DNA of 64,000 bases from Tupaia tana (GCA_026018925.1 JAKSZU010000006.1:132163592-132227591), one strand, 5' to 3'; counted from the first letter of the stretch, positions 12,970 to 25,632 are shown. Numbers and translations: made by a program. The notes: generated by a model not told the origin, from the sequence alone.

Positions 12970-13238
12970 GGGACCAGTAGTTGGTGTAATGGCTATGTCG
13001 CTGGAATCCCATGTAGTCGACTGTGGTTCGAGTCCCGGACCCAGTGGCTTAAATTCACACCGGCCACGTGTGCATGTGTGCCCAAGATCCCTAGAGGAGA
13101 ATAGAGGAGAAGGGATTGTGGTGTGGACATCCCCCTAGGGGGTGATTTCTCAATTTCTGTCTCTCAGTCTCTCTCTCTGTTTCTGCAGAGTGCACTTGCC
13201 CTATAGCAAAAACCTCTCCAAAACAAAACAAAACAAAC
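12970..13238 (+). mobile_element. Long tRNA-SINE
   Basis: gggaccagtagttggtgtaatgg head, B box ggttcgagtcc, ending agcaaaaacctctccaaaac with an AAAAC-type tail. The flanks share a gapped aaactcat.tttt-like repeat. Confidence 0.92.
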
Positions 13239-13739
13239 ATAAAACCTCATATTTTAATTCCATTTTTTCAATGAACTGTTTTAAAGTCCCCTAATATTTC
13301 TTACCCATGTGAGAGTTGGGGATTATTCTTCCTGCCATTTTTTCTCACAAGTGTTTCTTGCCTGACCAGTAATTTACACACATATGTGCTCACTAGTATT
13401 TAGCAAAGACTTGATGAGCATCCTCTGAAGATTTCCGGGAAGTAAGAGTTCATCTCTCTCCCTCAGTACCATCCCCTCTAGTTCTCCAAAGCCATCTTCT
13501 CCAGTGTACTATCCTACACTGGGGAATCTCCAGACAGTGAGCTGTGGACACTCCTTGAGCTTCCTTCATCTGTTGTGTTTCCTTCCAGAAACACAATGCT
13601 GTCTTCTGTCCAGTGTCTAAACACTTTTGGATCATATGTTTTATCTGATTTTCCAACTATTTAAGGTGGCATGGTTCATGGTTAATCTAGCCCCTGTATC
13701 TTTATCTTGACAGGAAAAGCCAGAAGCTAGCTATTTGCT

Positions 13740-15140
13740 GATATTTTATCATAGCTTTTTATTTGTTTTAGTAATTATCATAACTTTCATTTCTATTAAC
13801 TTCTTGTATAAATATTCCAGTTAACTTTTGAGAGTTTTTGAGGTTTGTTCTTTTTTCAATTTCATTAATTATCTCCTTAAGCATTTCACGTATATTTATC
13901 TTATTTATATTATATTCCCAATATCTAAGTCTGTGGATTTATAGGACTACATACTTCCATATTTCCAAGAACTCCTCTATTTCTCATGGATTGCCTTCTT
14001 GTGTATTTTTAATTTTTAATTTTATATTTCTTTAATCTTACTTTGTGGAAACATTAAGAAACTAAACTAGAGCTACTTTTTAAGAGAGCTTGATTCTGTC
14101 AGGTTTTCAGGGCCACTACTGAACTAGAACACTGAAAGTACTGTGGTAGAGTTTATTTTTAAAATAGTTGATGCCCCGCTGTATAGAATCTCTGTGTAGT
14201 ATTATTTTTCCATATTCCATTAATGTCAGATGCGGTCATGTGATCTGCTTTGAAACGTAAAATCTGAGAGGAAATGATGAGTATAATTACTGAGGAAAGT
14301 TATAAAATCAATGAATATTTTTGCTATCGCCTTTTTCTCTCTGCCACTTTACTCTCAAGTCCCAGATCAGAGCTGCTCTTTAAACCTTCCTCTTGGATTG
14401 AAGAGAATGTGACATAAAGCTGCTGATGACACACAACAGACTAAACTTGAGTGAAATTTACATCTCTAAGATTTGGGGTGTTGCTTTTGTTCCTTTAGTG
14501 TGACTTAGTCCTAATGAGGGAGTCTCAGGTTAAATTCTACCATCTCATGGTCTCACTACTGACTACAGGGTAAGCCCAGCTTTTGTCAGCTTATGGTGCG
14601 GTAGTCTATGTTCTACACTCACTTTAAAGAATTTTCTTTCTTAGTTTTATTTCTTATTTCTCCTTTAATTCTCATAAGAGCAGAAATACATTAAAAAGCA
14701 TTTTTATCCAGAAAGCAGTTGTTCTGTAGTTCCAAGAGCCTTTGAGCACTTGTCCCTTTGAACTGCATCATATTGAGAGTAGGTTGGGAGAGAGCCAAAG
14801 CTGAGCATACTCTCTTGGTCATAAGGACTCACGAAACTTTTTTCTTGAGTAATAGCCACTGCAATTTTAAACGTGAAAATTTGGAGGAGAGGGTAAGAAT
14901 AATCAAAATATGGAACAGCCCAAATGAGTTGTTCCTTAGTATACTGTAGCTGCTTATACATCACCAAATTGTTTTTATTAGGTTGATAGCTAATGAAAAG
15001 ATTCAAAAACCTCAAACAGAAACAGATATACATATGTTCAAGTCTTACAACTTACTAAAGAGAGTCTAAAGGTTTAGAAATCAAAATTTTATTATCTTCC
15101 TTCAGTTATTTTCATTTATTTCGTAACTTCATTCTGACCA
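13740..15140. other. Intron, AT-rich, no gene seen
   Basis: 13740-14060 may still be eroded L1-type sequence. 14200-14560 has the look of another ancient repeat but I cannot name it. The minus-strand frame of 109 residues at 14704-15033 resembles nothing I know. Confidence 0.5.
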
Positions 15141-15143
15141 AAT

Positions 15144-15217
15144 ATTGGGTTTTCAGGAAAGTTCTGACACATTTTTGCATAGAAAAACATTTAAAAAAAT
15201 ACATCATGACTTTCCAA
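15144..15217. mobile_element. 72-bp mariner-like MITE, copy C (degenerate)
   Basis: The left end attgggttttcaggaaagt matches the family consensus. The right arm keeps tcatgactttcc but has lost the tgacaac that should follow, and the loop is expanded by A-rich sequence. Confidence 0.65.
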
Positions 15218-15315
15218 TAAACTTATAGATTTTCAGATTACCTCAAAAGAATTTGAGGTGGCCTACTCAGATTTTTTTCAGGTGTAATTCTTTTTTTTAA
15301 AAAGTTTATTCATTT

Positions 15316-15569
15316 GGGGACCAGCAGTTAGCGTAATGGCTATGTCGCTGGACTCCCACGTAGTCGACCGCGGTTCACGTCCTAGACCCGGTGGCTTAAA
15401 ACTCACGCTGGGCGCGTGTGCGTGCGTGCCCAAGATCCCAAGAGGAGAATGGAGGAAAAGGGATTGGGGCGTGGCCATCCCCCCTGGGGGGTGATTTCTC
15501 ACTTTCTATCTCTCTGTCTGTCTGGCGAGCGCACGCGCCCTATAGCAAAAACCTCTCCAAAAAAAAAAA
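15316..15569 (+). mobile_element. Long tRNA-SINE, young, perfect 15-bp duplication
   Basis: Near-consensus copy with intact A box tagcgtaatgg. aaagtttattcattt lies at 15301-15315 and 15570-15584. It landed in the T/A-rich tail of the short SINE that follows. Confidence 0.95.
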
Positions 15570-15584
15570 AAAGTTTATTCATTT

Positions 15585-15702
15585 ATTTATTATTTTTTTA
15601 TTTGACTGGAGAGAGTGAGAGAGAGAGAAAGTGAGAAAGCAAGCCACCAGGTTGGCCATGTGGGAATTCAGCACCTTAACCACCACACCACCTGCTGGCT
15701 GC
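15585..15702 (-). mobile_element. Short tRNA-SINE, deleted head
   Basis: gtgagaaagcaagccaccagg passes straight to ttggccatgtggg, so the B-box part is missing. Ends ccacaccacctgctggc. Confidence 0.85.
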
Positions 15703-16275
15703 CAGATACAATTCTTAAACACTCTAATTACAATTTTATTTTCTTTTGATTTAACTTTCCAAGCACTCTGCAAGAAACTGTGATAATGCTCAGCATGTTC
15801 TCATACCTGTGGAAGCACTACCTTGAGCTTTCTTATCTCCAACAGACTTCACAAAACCAAAAATCACAAACAAGTGTTTATTAAATGACATTGGAAAAGC
15901 AGAAGTTGAAATTTGAGGTCTCTTGAAGACTTATTTTTTAAATGAAAAGTATCCTTTTCTTGAGTTGCAGCTGAATTTTGTGTTATTTTTTTAATATTGT
16001 TTATTCTTCTCTCCAAAATTCTTTTCTCTCATCATAAACAGAGCCAAAATTAAATCAATATGTGAATTACTCTTCTTTATAAACATATAAAATTCAAATG
16101 CAGTCTTTCTTTACCAATTTGGTTCAGTATTTAGAATTAGGAATTAATTATTAATTTCCTCAACACTGGTGACCTGCTTGTCATCAAATATTTTAGCAAA
16201 TAATTATTTCAAATTCAAATGGAACCTTCAATAGAGGTTTTATTTCAATGGAAACATTTTAATTTAATTTTATTT
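15703..16275. other. Intron, nothing recognised
   Basis: Unique AT-rich sequence between SINEs. Confidence 0.45.
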
Positions 16276-16287
16276 ATTATTACTATT

Positions 16288-16552
16288 TTTTTTTTTTTTG
16301 AGAGGTTTTTCGCTATAGGGCGCGTGCGCTCGCCAGACAGACAGAGAGAGACATAGAGACAGAAAGCGAGAAATCATCCCCCAGGGGGGATGGTCACGCC
16401 GCAATCCCTTCTCCTCCATTCTCCTCTCGGGATCTTGGGCACGCACGCACACGCGCCCGGCGTGAGTTGTAAGCCACCGGGTCCGAGACGCGAACCGCGG
16501 TCGACTACGTGGGAGTCCAGCGACATAGCCATTACGCTAACTGCTGGTTCCC
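16288..16552 (-). mobile_element. Long tRNA-SINE, young, perfect 12-bp duplication
   Basis: Near-consensus reverse copy with intact CpGs. attattactatt occurs at 16276-16287 and 16553-16564. It sits in the tail of the short SINE to its right. Confidence 0.95.
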
Positions 16553-16564
16553 ATTATTACTATT

Positions 16565-16686
16565 ATTTTTAATATGACGAGAGAGAGACAGAGAAAGTGA
16601 CAAAGCAAGCATCCAGGTCAGGGACTCGAAGAGTGGGAGGCCACGTGAGAGTCCAACACTTTAACCAACATGCCATTTGCCAGTCC
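16565..16686 (-). mobile_element. Short tRNA-SINE
   Basis: atatgacgagagagag, reverse B box with a small deletion, ending aacatgccatttgccagtccc. Confidence 0.82.
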
Positions 16687-16799
16687 CTGTGCACCCTTTT
16701 TTTTATATATCCATTCAGTATGGGTTTGTACTGACATGCAACCCCCTTATCGATATCCTCCAATTCCCTCCAATTATTAGGTAAGAAGCCAAAGTACTT

Positions 16800-17030
16800 T
16801 TAATTTTTATTTTTTTAGGTGGGAGAAAAGGAGAAGTATTTTAGACACGGTCTCTGCATGTAGCATTCCTTCTGCCCCACACTCCCAGTTAGCCAGGGCT
16901 ACGACATGCACTACTATTTCTGGCCTATTTTGGGCTGGGCTGGGAATCAAACCCTGGCCTCCCATTCAGCCTCAGCCACCATGGAGTGGTGCCCCTCAAC
17001 TGGTACCACAGCAGCTGGGCCAGACTTTCA
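16800..17030 (-). mobile_element. Composite tRNA-7SL-like SINE, diverged
   Basis: Reverse order: gacacggtctctgcatg, ctcccagttagccagggctacg, then gggaatcaaaccctggcctccc (reverse B box of the tRNA-like part) and ggtaccacagcagctgggcc. Confidence 0.55.
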
Positions 17031-17327
17031 AATTCTCTTCCATGTTTCTTTTAATTCTATGTTTTGTCATGTCCTCATCTTGGCCCCCTAAATTATATCA
17101 GTCCTTAAGAATTCAGTATTTGATATTCTATAGGCTAAAATGAACATTGCCTATGTGTATTCTAGCAGCAAATTACTGAGTAATGTATCATTGATGAGGA
17201 AGTGGGAGGAGAAATGAAGAAAGACCTCATGGAATACTCGGCTGAAAACCAACTCAAGTTCTTGCTCTTGCATATGACTTAAACAGATTCATACCTTCTA
17301 ATTTTCTCTTTTAAGATAAAAAATATA

Positions 17328-17510
17328 GGGGCCGGCAGGTGGCATGGTGGTTAAGGGCGCTGGACTCCCACATGGCTGACCACAGTTCGAGTCCTGGACA
17401 TGGCGGCTTACTTTTTCACTTTCTCTCTCTCTTCCTCTCTCTCTCGTTCTGTCCCTTTCTGGTCAAATTAAAATAAAAAAAATAGTTAAATAAAAATAAT
17501 TCTTAAAAAC
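17328..17510 (+). mobile_element. Short tRNA-SINE, near consensus
   Basis: ggggccggcaggtggcatggtgg, B box agttcgagtcc, CT-rich body, ctggtcaaatt, A-rich tail. gat.aaaaatata repeats flank it (17315-17327, 17511-17523). Confidence 0.92.
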
Positions 17511-19629
17511 GATTAAAAATATATGCCTCCTACAGATGTTATTAAATACCTGTATATTTCAGAATTTCTTTGTTTAGTGTCTGCAACGAAATATGAAACA
17601 ATACAAAAGGCTGTACCTAAGACAAGATCAGGAGATTGAATCTTTTAAAAGTTACCTTTTTTAAAGATAAAAACTAATTTTAGACAGTTTTATGCCTGAG
17701 TTTACATTAATATTTAGGTCTTGAAAGACCCTCTCCAAATTTACAATCTAAAGAGGTCAAATCCATTTTGATTTATACTTATCAAAGTTGGGTATTTAAT
17801 TCAGTGGTAGTAGTTACTAATTATATTTGGATGTGAACCAAATAAAGCTATTTGTTCATTAAAACTAGAGAAACCATATTTTACTTTGACTGAAAACAAC
17901 ACTTAAATATTAACTCCTGCTGATATCAATTGGTATCCTGAATAGAGTTCAAGCACAGTCTTTGGCCCTGGCATCAATCCTAAAACTCTTCAAATGATAT
18001 GGGGGGAAAAAAAAAGGACTTCAGGAAAGATATTACACAAACTATAAAATTCCAGATTCTATATCATTTCAGCATGAATAAATTAAATATTACCAGGGAG
18101 TTAAACGTATTCAGAGGGGAAATGAAGCACCATGAGAGAGGGAGCACATGTGCATGTGTGCATGGGTATGCATGTGCATGTATGTTTGTGTATGGAGTAA
18201 TCAAATAGATAACATGACCATGGAGCTTAAATGTAAAAGAATTCACTCATCTTTTCTAATCTAACAGAGAAGGCCATAATGAGTGCAAGCTCTTTTCGAA
18301 TTTCTCACAAAAACCAAAGACCTTCTTATTATAATTTGCAATTGTCCATGAGTAAGTGCACATTCATTTGAATTCCTGAAAGACTGAATCTTGTAAAGAG
18401 AACAAGATGGGCCCATATTAAAACTTTTAATGACTTTAGTAAAAAAAGGTGGAACTTTGCAGCCAGCTGGCTCCATACCGAAAGCCAGGCTGCACAGCTT
18501 GAACTTAAAGCTATCTTAACATAATGAATAAGTGCCAATAATTAGCATATGTAGTGTGAACAGGTTTGCTGGCACAAGCAAGTGAAAAACTCCAAGGTAA
18601 AGTTATTATTAGGGAGTAATTAGCTCTGTGAAGTAAATGAGTGAAACAATAGCTGCCAGCACTGACAATATGGCTAACATCTGACTATGTGGAAGATAAC
18701 ATTGTAAAGTATTGCTCCCTGAGCTAGAATCTGTTAATAACCATATGTTAGTGTAATTAATGCAGAGTCTTTCTGACCTGTTGTCACATAAGAACAATAC
18801 TTTCTTGGAAACATTCAAACAGGCAGTCCCACTCTCTGGGTAAGAAATAATTGTGAAACTTGCTTACCAACAATTCTTACATCTTTTTTTAAAAAAAGGA
18901 AAAAAAAAAAATACAGTGAGGGAAAAAACTGAAGGACAGAGATGAGATGAGGTAAAAATGTTTCTAGTCTGAAATCCCAGACACTAAGACGTCAAGTGCA
19001 ATGGAATGAATTCTTCAAGGTGAGTAAAACACGGAATGTATTTGAACAGAATAAATTAGAGATGGACAAAGCAATTCTTAATATGAAATTTTTAAACTAT
19101 TTATCAAAGGCTTTCCCGTCATTTCGTTCTCTCTGGCTCTCTCTCTCTCTCTCTCATACATAACACACACACATACACTATGATACATATAACTTCAGAA
19201 ATACATCAAAACAGTTTCAATTCCAATTCTATCAAGCCCTTTTTGCCTCTAAATGTAAACTCAAGCCCAAGGACTCCATCTTACTCATCTTTTTACTGTG
19301 AGTGAATGTTAACAGTACCTTTAACATACTATGTTCAGTAAGTGTTGGGTACCGGAAGCTTTTGGTTTCTCAATGATTTTTGGCAATGCAGCTAATAGCT
19401 TGGTACACAGGTGAAGAAGATGAATATGTGATTTCTAAAAGGCAGTCATATAATACTATAATAGATAGCAGTAGACAGAACTACATAGCTTTTGCCTTAA
19501 ACAATGAATTATCATTACCCTTTTCTTCTGCTTCCTATTTTTCTCTTCAACTTTCTCCAATATCTTCTCTTCCCTCTTCTACTATTTTTGCAATAGTGTA
19601 AATTTTGTATTATTTTAAAAATGTTTTCA
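17511..19629. other. Intron, SINE-free, possible conserved block 18530-18830
   Basis: Unique sequence. 18125-18195 is a CATG/TGTG-rich low-complexity stretch, 19139-19180 a CT/CA run. The 18530-18830 part, rich in taatt-type motifs, looks like a conserved non-coding block, but that is only inferred from texture. Confidence 0.4.
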
Positions 19630-19836
19630 GGCCCAGCCTAAAATATATAGTATACAGCAGGCAGTGCACTGAACGGCAGTCCTGGAAGACACATGGCCAA
19701 TTGCAGGTTCAGATCTCAGATCAACCTGAAAACATACTGGGTGCATGTGCACCAAGATCCTGATGAGCTGGTGGTCTAGTGGAAGAGGACTGCAGCGCGC
19801 TGAGACCCGGTCAACAATGCTGCATCTTCATGAGTA
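19630..19836 (+). mobile_element. Old tRNA-SINE variant
   Basis: Starts ggcccagcc, has gcaggttcagatct as a worn B box, gggtgcatgtgcaccaagatcc body and a short AT tail. Confidence 0.65.
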
Positions 19837-19852
19837 AAATAAACACTTTTTT

Positions 19853-20012
19853 AACGATGATTTTATTTAACTTTATTTATTTATTTTAATTTGACCAGAA
19901 AGAGAGAGAGGAGAGAGAAAGTGAGAAAGCAAGTTGCCAGGTTTGGGCCTCAAACCATGGTTGGCCATGTGAGAGTTCAGCACCCTTAACCCCCATGCCA
20001 CCTGCCGGCCCC
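19853..20012 (-). mobile_element. Short tRNA-SINE nested in the tail of an old SINE
   Basis: aatttgaccagaaagag, ending catgccacctgccggcccc. aaataaacactttttt is duplicated on both sides (19837-19852 and from 20013). Confidence 0.93.
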
Positions 20013-20029
20013 AAATAAACACTTTTTTT

Positions 20030-22629
20030 TTTAAAAGTGCTTTCAGATATAATATTTAATAATAATTCTCTACACCTACTAGTTCATTCATAATAATCTT
20101 TCTATTTGTGGAGATAAGACTAATAACTTTATCTATTTAACCTGAATTTAATACCAAAAAGAGTTGAAGATTTTCCATTAGAAAATGCAAACTATGAGAA
20201 TCAGGTCTTCTCCCTTATTTTGCATAAATGTTTTCCTTAGAATTTACAATGACGTTCTCATGGAGCCATGGCCTTAAGGCATTAAAAATGCCAGGCCTTT
20301 TTGAATATTCTTTTCAACTGGCTTGTATGATTCTACAAATAGCAAGGCGAGAACAATTTATAATGACACCTAACAAAGTTCTTACTACCAGCAATATCTA
20401 TGAATCCAACCGACAGAAATCTCAGGTTCACATTCCTCTGGGATAGTAATGAAATAATAAAATAAATGGCACTATGTATTTAGCTCTGGGGCATATACAT
20501 GCATATACACACATACACAAATAAATGCAAACACACCTACACACTATATACATATTACTTCTTGTCAAAAAAGGGCATAAAAAGGCATTCATCAATATAT
20601 TCCTTATATATACTTTAAGAAATTATTAATGATTATACAATTCACTATGGAAACTAGGTTAAATACATGTTTGATATTTTTTTATGATTGTGAATTATTT
20701 CAGCTAATATATTTCTGTAATTCTATATGACAAATATAAAAGATATATTATTTCAACATCTCTGAGTTTGAGTTAAATATAATTCACCTTGAGCATTCTA
20801 CTAACTCCAACTAAACTTCTCAGACATAGTTCATAAGGCGGAAACACTCATAAGCTAATTGATAAGCATTTTATACACTATAAGATAAAGTCTGGCCATG
20901 TTCATCAATTCCTGCAGAAAGTTTGATAACTTTCAAATCTCAGCTGTGTTAAATCTTGATAAAAAAAAAAAGAAAGGCTGAGATTTAATGGAAGCTTGTT
21001 AGTAACTTTTTCACCCGTTTTAAAGGAGTAGTTTCTTTAGCAACGTTTAATACTTCACAGACTAAAGTGGCCAAGTAAAAGAGCTCTGCGTGTTTGAGAT
21101 CTCACACATTCATCTTCTCACTAAACATCTGTTTAAGGCCTGTGTGATCTACCTGTCAGCACCAGTGATCCATAAAGTGTTTGAACCTCCTGTCACAAAC
21201 CTCTGAGCTGGTTTGATCAGAGGCTTTGTGCACACTAATCATACCCTTTATCTTTCTAATGTTGAGGGGAAAAACACACACACACACATACACACACACA
21301 TACACGCACACGCACATACACAGCAAGACTGTCTTCTCAACCTGACTGTAATTAATCTTTCTGAGGGGGGACCTGCCTGGTTTGAAAAGGAAAGATCTGA
21401 TGGGCTGCTGCTCTTTTTGTATAAAGGCCTTATTTTCCTACCAGGCATCTTTATACTTGGGTGGTACCCTTTACAAACCACCTTAACTGTGGCTCAGTGA
21501 CAGTGAAACAACCTTCAGGATCACCTTATGAATGAACCTGTTGGTAACTTTACGTAAGAAAAGAAACCAATAAAAGAGAGTCCTACAGGAGCTCGTTTAA
21601 ATGATTCTCTCTTTTTAACTGCATGCAGGAAGAAAGGAGCCAGAATGCGAAGCGGTTCCCTTTTCATGTTCCTTGTAAGCTTCTCTTTCCACTAATAATC
21701 CCACTGCTACTTTTCTCTTGCTCAGTTGCACACAAATGTATCAAGAGCTGCAGGAGCTCCTGGAGAGGGAACATTTAACATCTTTTTTTTTTTTTAACTG
21801 TTTAAAGTAATGCTTTATGCATCTTGCCTCTATCACTATTTGCTTTTTATTGCTTTAAGTGAGATTAATGCCATGGTTGAAATAACTTGGAATGGCACTG
21901 ATATTCAAAATGTAATGGACCATTCCAAAGGGACATAATCCCTTGTGTAACCGTTTAAAAACAATTTGGAATATAGTAAACAAAAGGCAAAGAGGGGGGA
22001 ACCTATAAGAGTCAGCCATAAAAGTACAAATTACAATCATCTGATGATCTTCTCCAATTACTACTGATCCTGCTATGAAATATCATGTTTAGTACTTACA
22101 CACACTCTTGAAAGAGCAAATGTTATTAGCAAGCACATAAATCCTGTAAACAAGGTATTTAGTCAATTGCTGGATAAATTCTATCTAGTTATGTGATAAA
22201 TTCTAATAGAATTGGGCAGCCTGGGCTAACGTAAATGAAAGCATGTCGAATGCACAGTCCCATGAAGTTTACAACAAAACTCTTGGCGGCAGTTACAAGT
22301 CAGAAAGTCTGAAATTTTCAAGGAACAAAATATGCCACAACTTTATGGGATGCCTGATTAAGTAAAAACGTTAAAAGTGTTAAATGAAAATTATTTTGAA
22401 TATTTTCAGTAGTACAGGAAAATACATGTATTAGAAATAGAGCTAACCTTTAAAGATAAAGCACATAAAGTCAATATAAAGAGGTTCAAATAAATAATAA
22501 TTTGAATAGCCTATTTATTGAAAAGTACTTTAAAACCTTAAATATTAACAACTGATAATACCTTTATTTAATTTGAAGTATTACATTTAACATTTTTATG
22601 TCAACATAAGCTACTTCTCTGTGGATATT
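20030..22629. other. SINE-free intron island, candidate regulatory region
   Basis: 2.6 kb without any recognised SINE in a window with about one per kb; with 22702-23640 it makes a 3.6-kb island broken only by a MITE. A CA/TACA run at 21274-21320 is the only simple repeat. 21060-21250 and 21530-22330 look like slow-evolving non-coding DNA. No exon signature was found. Confidence 0.4.
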
Positions 22630-22701
22630 ATTAGATTGTCAGGAAAGTCAGGACATATTTTTCTATGTAAAAATGTGTCATGACTTCCCCAACAACCCAA
22701 T
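22630..22701. mobile_element. 72-bp mariner-like MITE, copy B
   Basis: Same length, ends and centre as the copy at 52225, with a few substitutions in the right arm. It lies within the otherwise SINE-free 20.0-23.6 kb island. Confidence 0.85.
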
Positions 22702-23640
22702 ATATTTTAGTCTTAACACAATGGTGTTATAAATAAATGTGAAGTTGTTACAAAAGGGTAGAGGATATACCTACATCTGCATCTACACAATGCACAACTA
22801 GCTGTTACAAACCACACTTCAGACTGTATATGGCGGCTTAAATTACATATATTTTATGACATTTTTAACTTAGTTCATGATCTAAAAAATTTCTCTATGA
22901 TGTCTCAATGGCCAGTAAAAAAACCGTAGATTTACTGTGTCTATGATTACAAAACAAATGCAAACAATTAACGTGTGTAGGGTTATTCTATTGATAGGAT
23001 GGCTTTAGCCATTTGTATGAATCTTCTACCCAGTCCTACTAAAAAGCCCATTCATTGTTCCTACTGTTGATGGGAGATTTATTTTCCTTCTCAGGCTAGT
23101 ACTTTAGGTCATCCAATGTTTTCATGGGTACCAGACATTAAGAGGCCTAGCTTAGGACCAGATGCGTAAGACTGCCTCTAAATCAGTGACCTACAGAAAT
23201 TCCTCTCTATTGAGTCCTTTGGTTCTGGCCAGCAGAGTCAATTGGTCTGGGTTTCAGAAGTGTGTTTCTGACTGAATATGCACAGCTTTCATTTGCTTCA
23301 AGGAGCATGCAGTCCCATGTTCCTGCATTCTGACATAGGCCAGGCCCTTCCACACTAGAGGTTAGGGGAAGGAGAATATAAAGAGAGCAGTGATTATATG
23401 ATACCATTTAACTGTAAAAAAGCTCATAATTTATAGGTTCATTTCACTTTCTTAGCCTGAATTTTAGCTGTGGACTTCTTTTTTAAAACCTAAAATCAAA
23501 ATAACAAAAAATTTATTCACTGCTTTAAAAATTGCATTTTCCTTATAGGAACTTATTTTTTTTTACATAATAAGACTTACAGTTTCAAAATAGATACCTC
23601 TTCCATGGTTCTTAAAAATGAACTAAGATAATTTTCACTT
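22702..23640. other. Intron, SINE-free
   Basis: Right part of the SINE-free island. Nothing coding was recognised. Confidence 0.45.
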
Positions 23641-23912
23641 TTTTTTTTTTTTCTTTTTTTGGAGAGGTTTTTGCTATAGGGCGCGTGCGCTTGCCAGACA
23701 GACAGAGAGAGACAGAGAGATAGAAAGCAGGAAATCACCCCCCAGGGGGGATGGCCACGCCGCAATCCCTTCTCCTCCATTCTCCTCTCGGGATCCTGGG
23801 CACGCACGCACACGCGCCCGGCGTGAGTTTAAGCCGCCAGGTCCGGGACTCGAACTGCGGTCGACTACGTGGGAGTCCAGCGACACAGCCATTACGCTAA
23901 CTGCTGGTCCCA
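23641..23912 (-). mobile_element. Long tRNA-SINE, young
   Basis: Near-consensus reverse copy, ending gctaactgctggtccc. ataattttcactt is duplicated at 23628-23640 and 23913-23925. Confidence 0.95.
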
Positions 23913-24034
23913 ATAATTTTCACTTTTTTTTAATAAACTTTCAGAATAACAATTTGAAATGATTGTAAAGATTCCTGACTTGATTAAAATATTATTTATT
24001 TTCAGCGAGCGAAGTTTTATTATCTAGAACTTTT

Positions 24035-24290
24035 GAGACCAGCAGATGGCATAATGGTTATATCACTGAGGTGGTCAAGCATAGTTCAAGTTCAGGACCC
24101 AGTGGCTTAAAACTCATGCTGGGCGCATGCGTGTGTACCCAAAGTCCAGAGAGGAGAATGGAGAAGGGACTGTGTCATGGCCTTCCCCCCCCCGAACGGG
24201 GGTGATTTCACACCTCTGTCTCTCTGTGTCTCTCCAAGCGCACATGCCCTATAACATAACAACTCTCTAAAAAAAGAAAAAAAGAAACTG
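24035..24290 (+). mobile_element. Long tRNA-SINE
   Basis: gagaccagcagatggcataatgg head, small deletion before the B box, a C10 run next to gaacgggg at the palindrome. gaactttt repeats flank it (24027-24034, 24291-24298). Confidence 0.9.
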
Positions 24291-24429
24291 GAACTTTTAA
24301 TTATTTACCATCAATGCCTTTATGAGCAACTAATATGCTTCTCACTGAGACTCAATACATGTTATGAAAATACAAAGATAAAATACAATCTAGATTCTTC
24401 TTTAAATGAGAAGATAAAAGATGAATTAA

Positions 24430-25080
24430 ATAAGTATAGTGCGAGGTAGTAGGACTATGAAAGAAGTATAGATTGGCACATATTATAGGTATTCAGAAAA
24501 ATTTATTTTTCTAGGAAGATTAGTGAGCTATTTATGGACAAGAAAATGTACCAGTTCGGACTTAGTGAACGTGACTATGTTTGATTGACATGGAGAGAAG
24601 CAGTAGGAAATACCACCCTAGGAAAAAGAATTTGCATGAGTTAAAAATATAGAGGCAAAAAAGTGTGAAGAGCATGGAGACCAGGAGAATGGTTAAGTTT
24701 GACTGAAATATCAAGTTCATAAAATGAAATTAATAAAGTTAGAAATGTAAACTAGCACCAAATGGAGGAGGGTCTTTAAATGACAGGCTAATAACAAAGC
24801 ATTATACTTTGTGCACAGAAACTGTCAAAGATATCTGAATGCAAGTGTGGGACAAAATTTGGAAGAGCTTTTCTTTGAGAAGGTCGATAATGACTGCATG
24901 TGCAAAGCTGATGGCAGAGTCAGACAGAATAGTTAGGTGGCCGCTGCAGAGGTGAGTAGAAATGAATGTGGGGCAGGTAAGAGGAGACAGAAAAACATGT
25001 AAAGGATATTGTGAAGGCAAAATCACTACCCACGCAACATTACAGAAAACATGATGTGAGGTAGGAGGCAAAAAACATAA
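24430..25080 (+). mobile_element. Ancient interspersed repeat, family not named
   Basis: The text runs through ...agcatggagaccaggagaatgg..., ...gtctttaaatgacaggctaat..., ...gatggcagagtcagacagaatag and ...aggtggccgctgcagaggtgag..., which resembles a common ancient mammalian repeat I know by wording but cannot name. The same family appears at 46060-47440. Confidence 0.4.
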
Positions 25081-25344
25081 ATTCAGAAGTTTTGGGAGAC
25101 ATGATAATATTAGTCATTTCTACAACACGAATTCACAAGATTAGCATTTCTTCATAAAACCCACAGTTGGTATTTCAGTGCCAAAATGTTAATAGATAGT
25201 GTGTTTAGCCTACACTTCACATTCTATTAAACATGTATTGCCATCACAGAAACAGCCGCAAAGAGCTGGAAAACTGTTCTATTGACTATGATGCAGAATC
25301 AGTTCCTCACTACATTTAGTCACGGACCTCTTTAGAAAGCCTAG

Positions 25345-25575
25345 TTATAGGCCAACCTTTGTGTTGCAGTTGTAACAAGGCTCCACAATGCTGAGGCCAC
25401 ATGGGAGGCCCAGGTTTGCTCCCCAAGGTCCTACTATACAGGCCAGCCATCTGCACGCATGCCTGTGATCCTGGCAGGCTGAAGAATCCCTGTCTCTCTC
25501 TCCCCCTCACTCTTTGCGTGTGTGTCTCTCTCATAGAATAAATCATCTTTTTTTTTTTTTTTTTTTAAAGAAAGT
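25345..25575 (+). mobile_element. Composite tRNA-7SL-like SINE
   Basis: tRNA-like head ttgcagttgtaacaaggctcc... with B box aggtttgctcc, then a 7SL-like piece gcatgcctgtgatcctggcagg, a CT-rich stretch and a T-run. Confidence 0.6.
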
Positions 25576-25632
25576 CTAATTAAAGAAGTATCCTACAACA
25601 TACTCAGATCCCTAGGGGTTTTAATTGTTTGT

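Larger units (their letters stand above)
9400..13720 (-). mobile_element. Old antisense L1, ORF2 end and 3' UTR, broken by SINEs
   Basis: The plus strand shows pieces typical of reverse-complemented L1 ORF2 and L1M-type 3' UTR: ttctttatccctagtaacat near 9690, ataactccttagctttctttaga across 9745-10046, the ttgattttcttctcattatg and attggatgacaaacatct region near 12270-12350. At least six SINEs have since landed in it (9761, 10188, 11066, 11411, 11762, 12461, 12970). No reading frame survives. The family name and exact edges need repeat masking. Confidence 0.55.
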
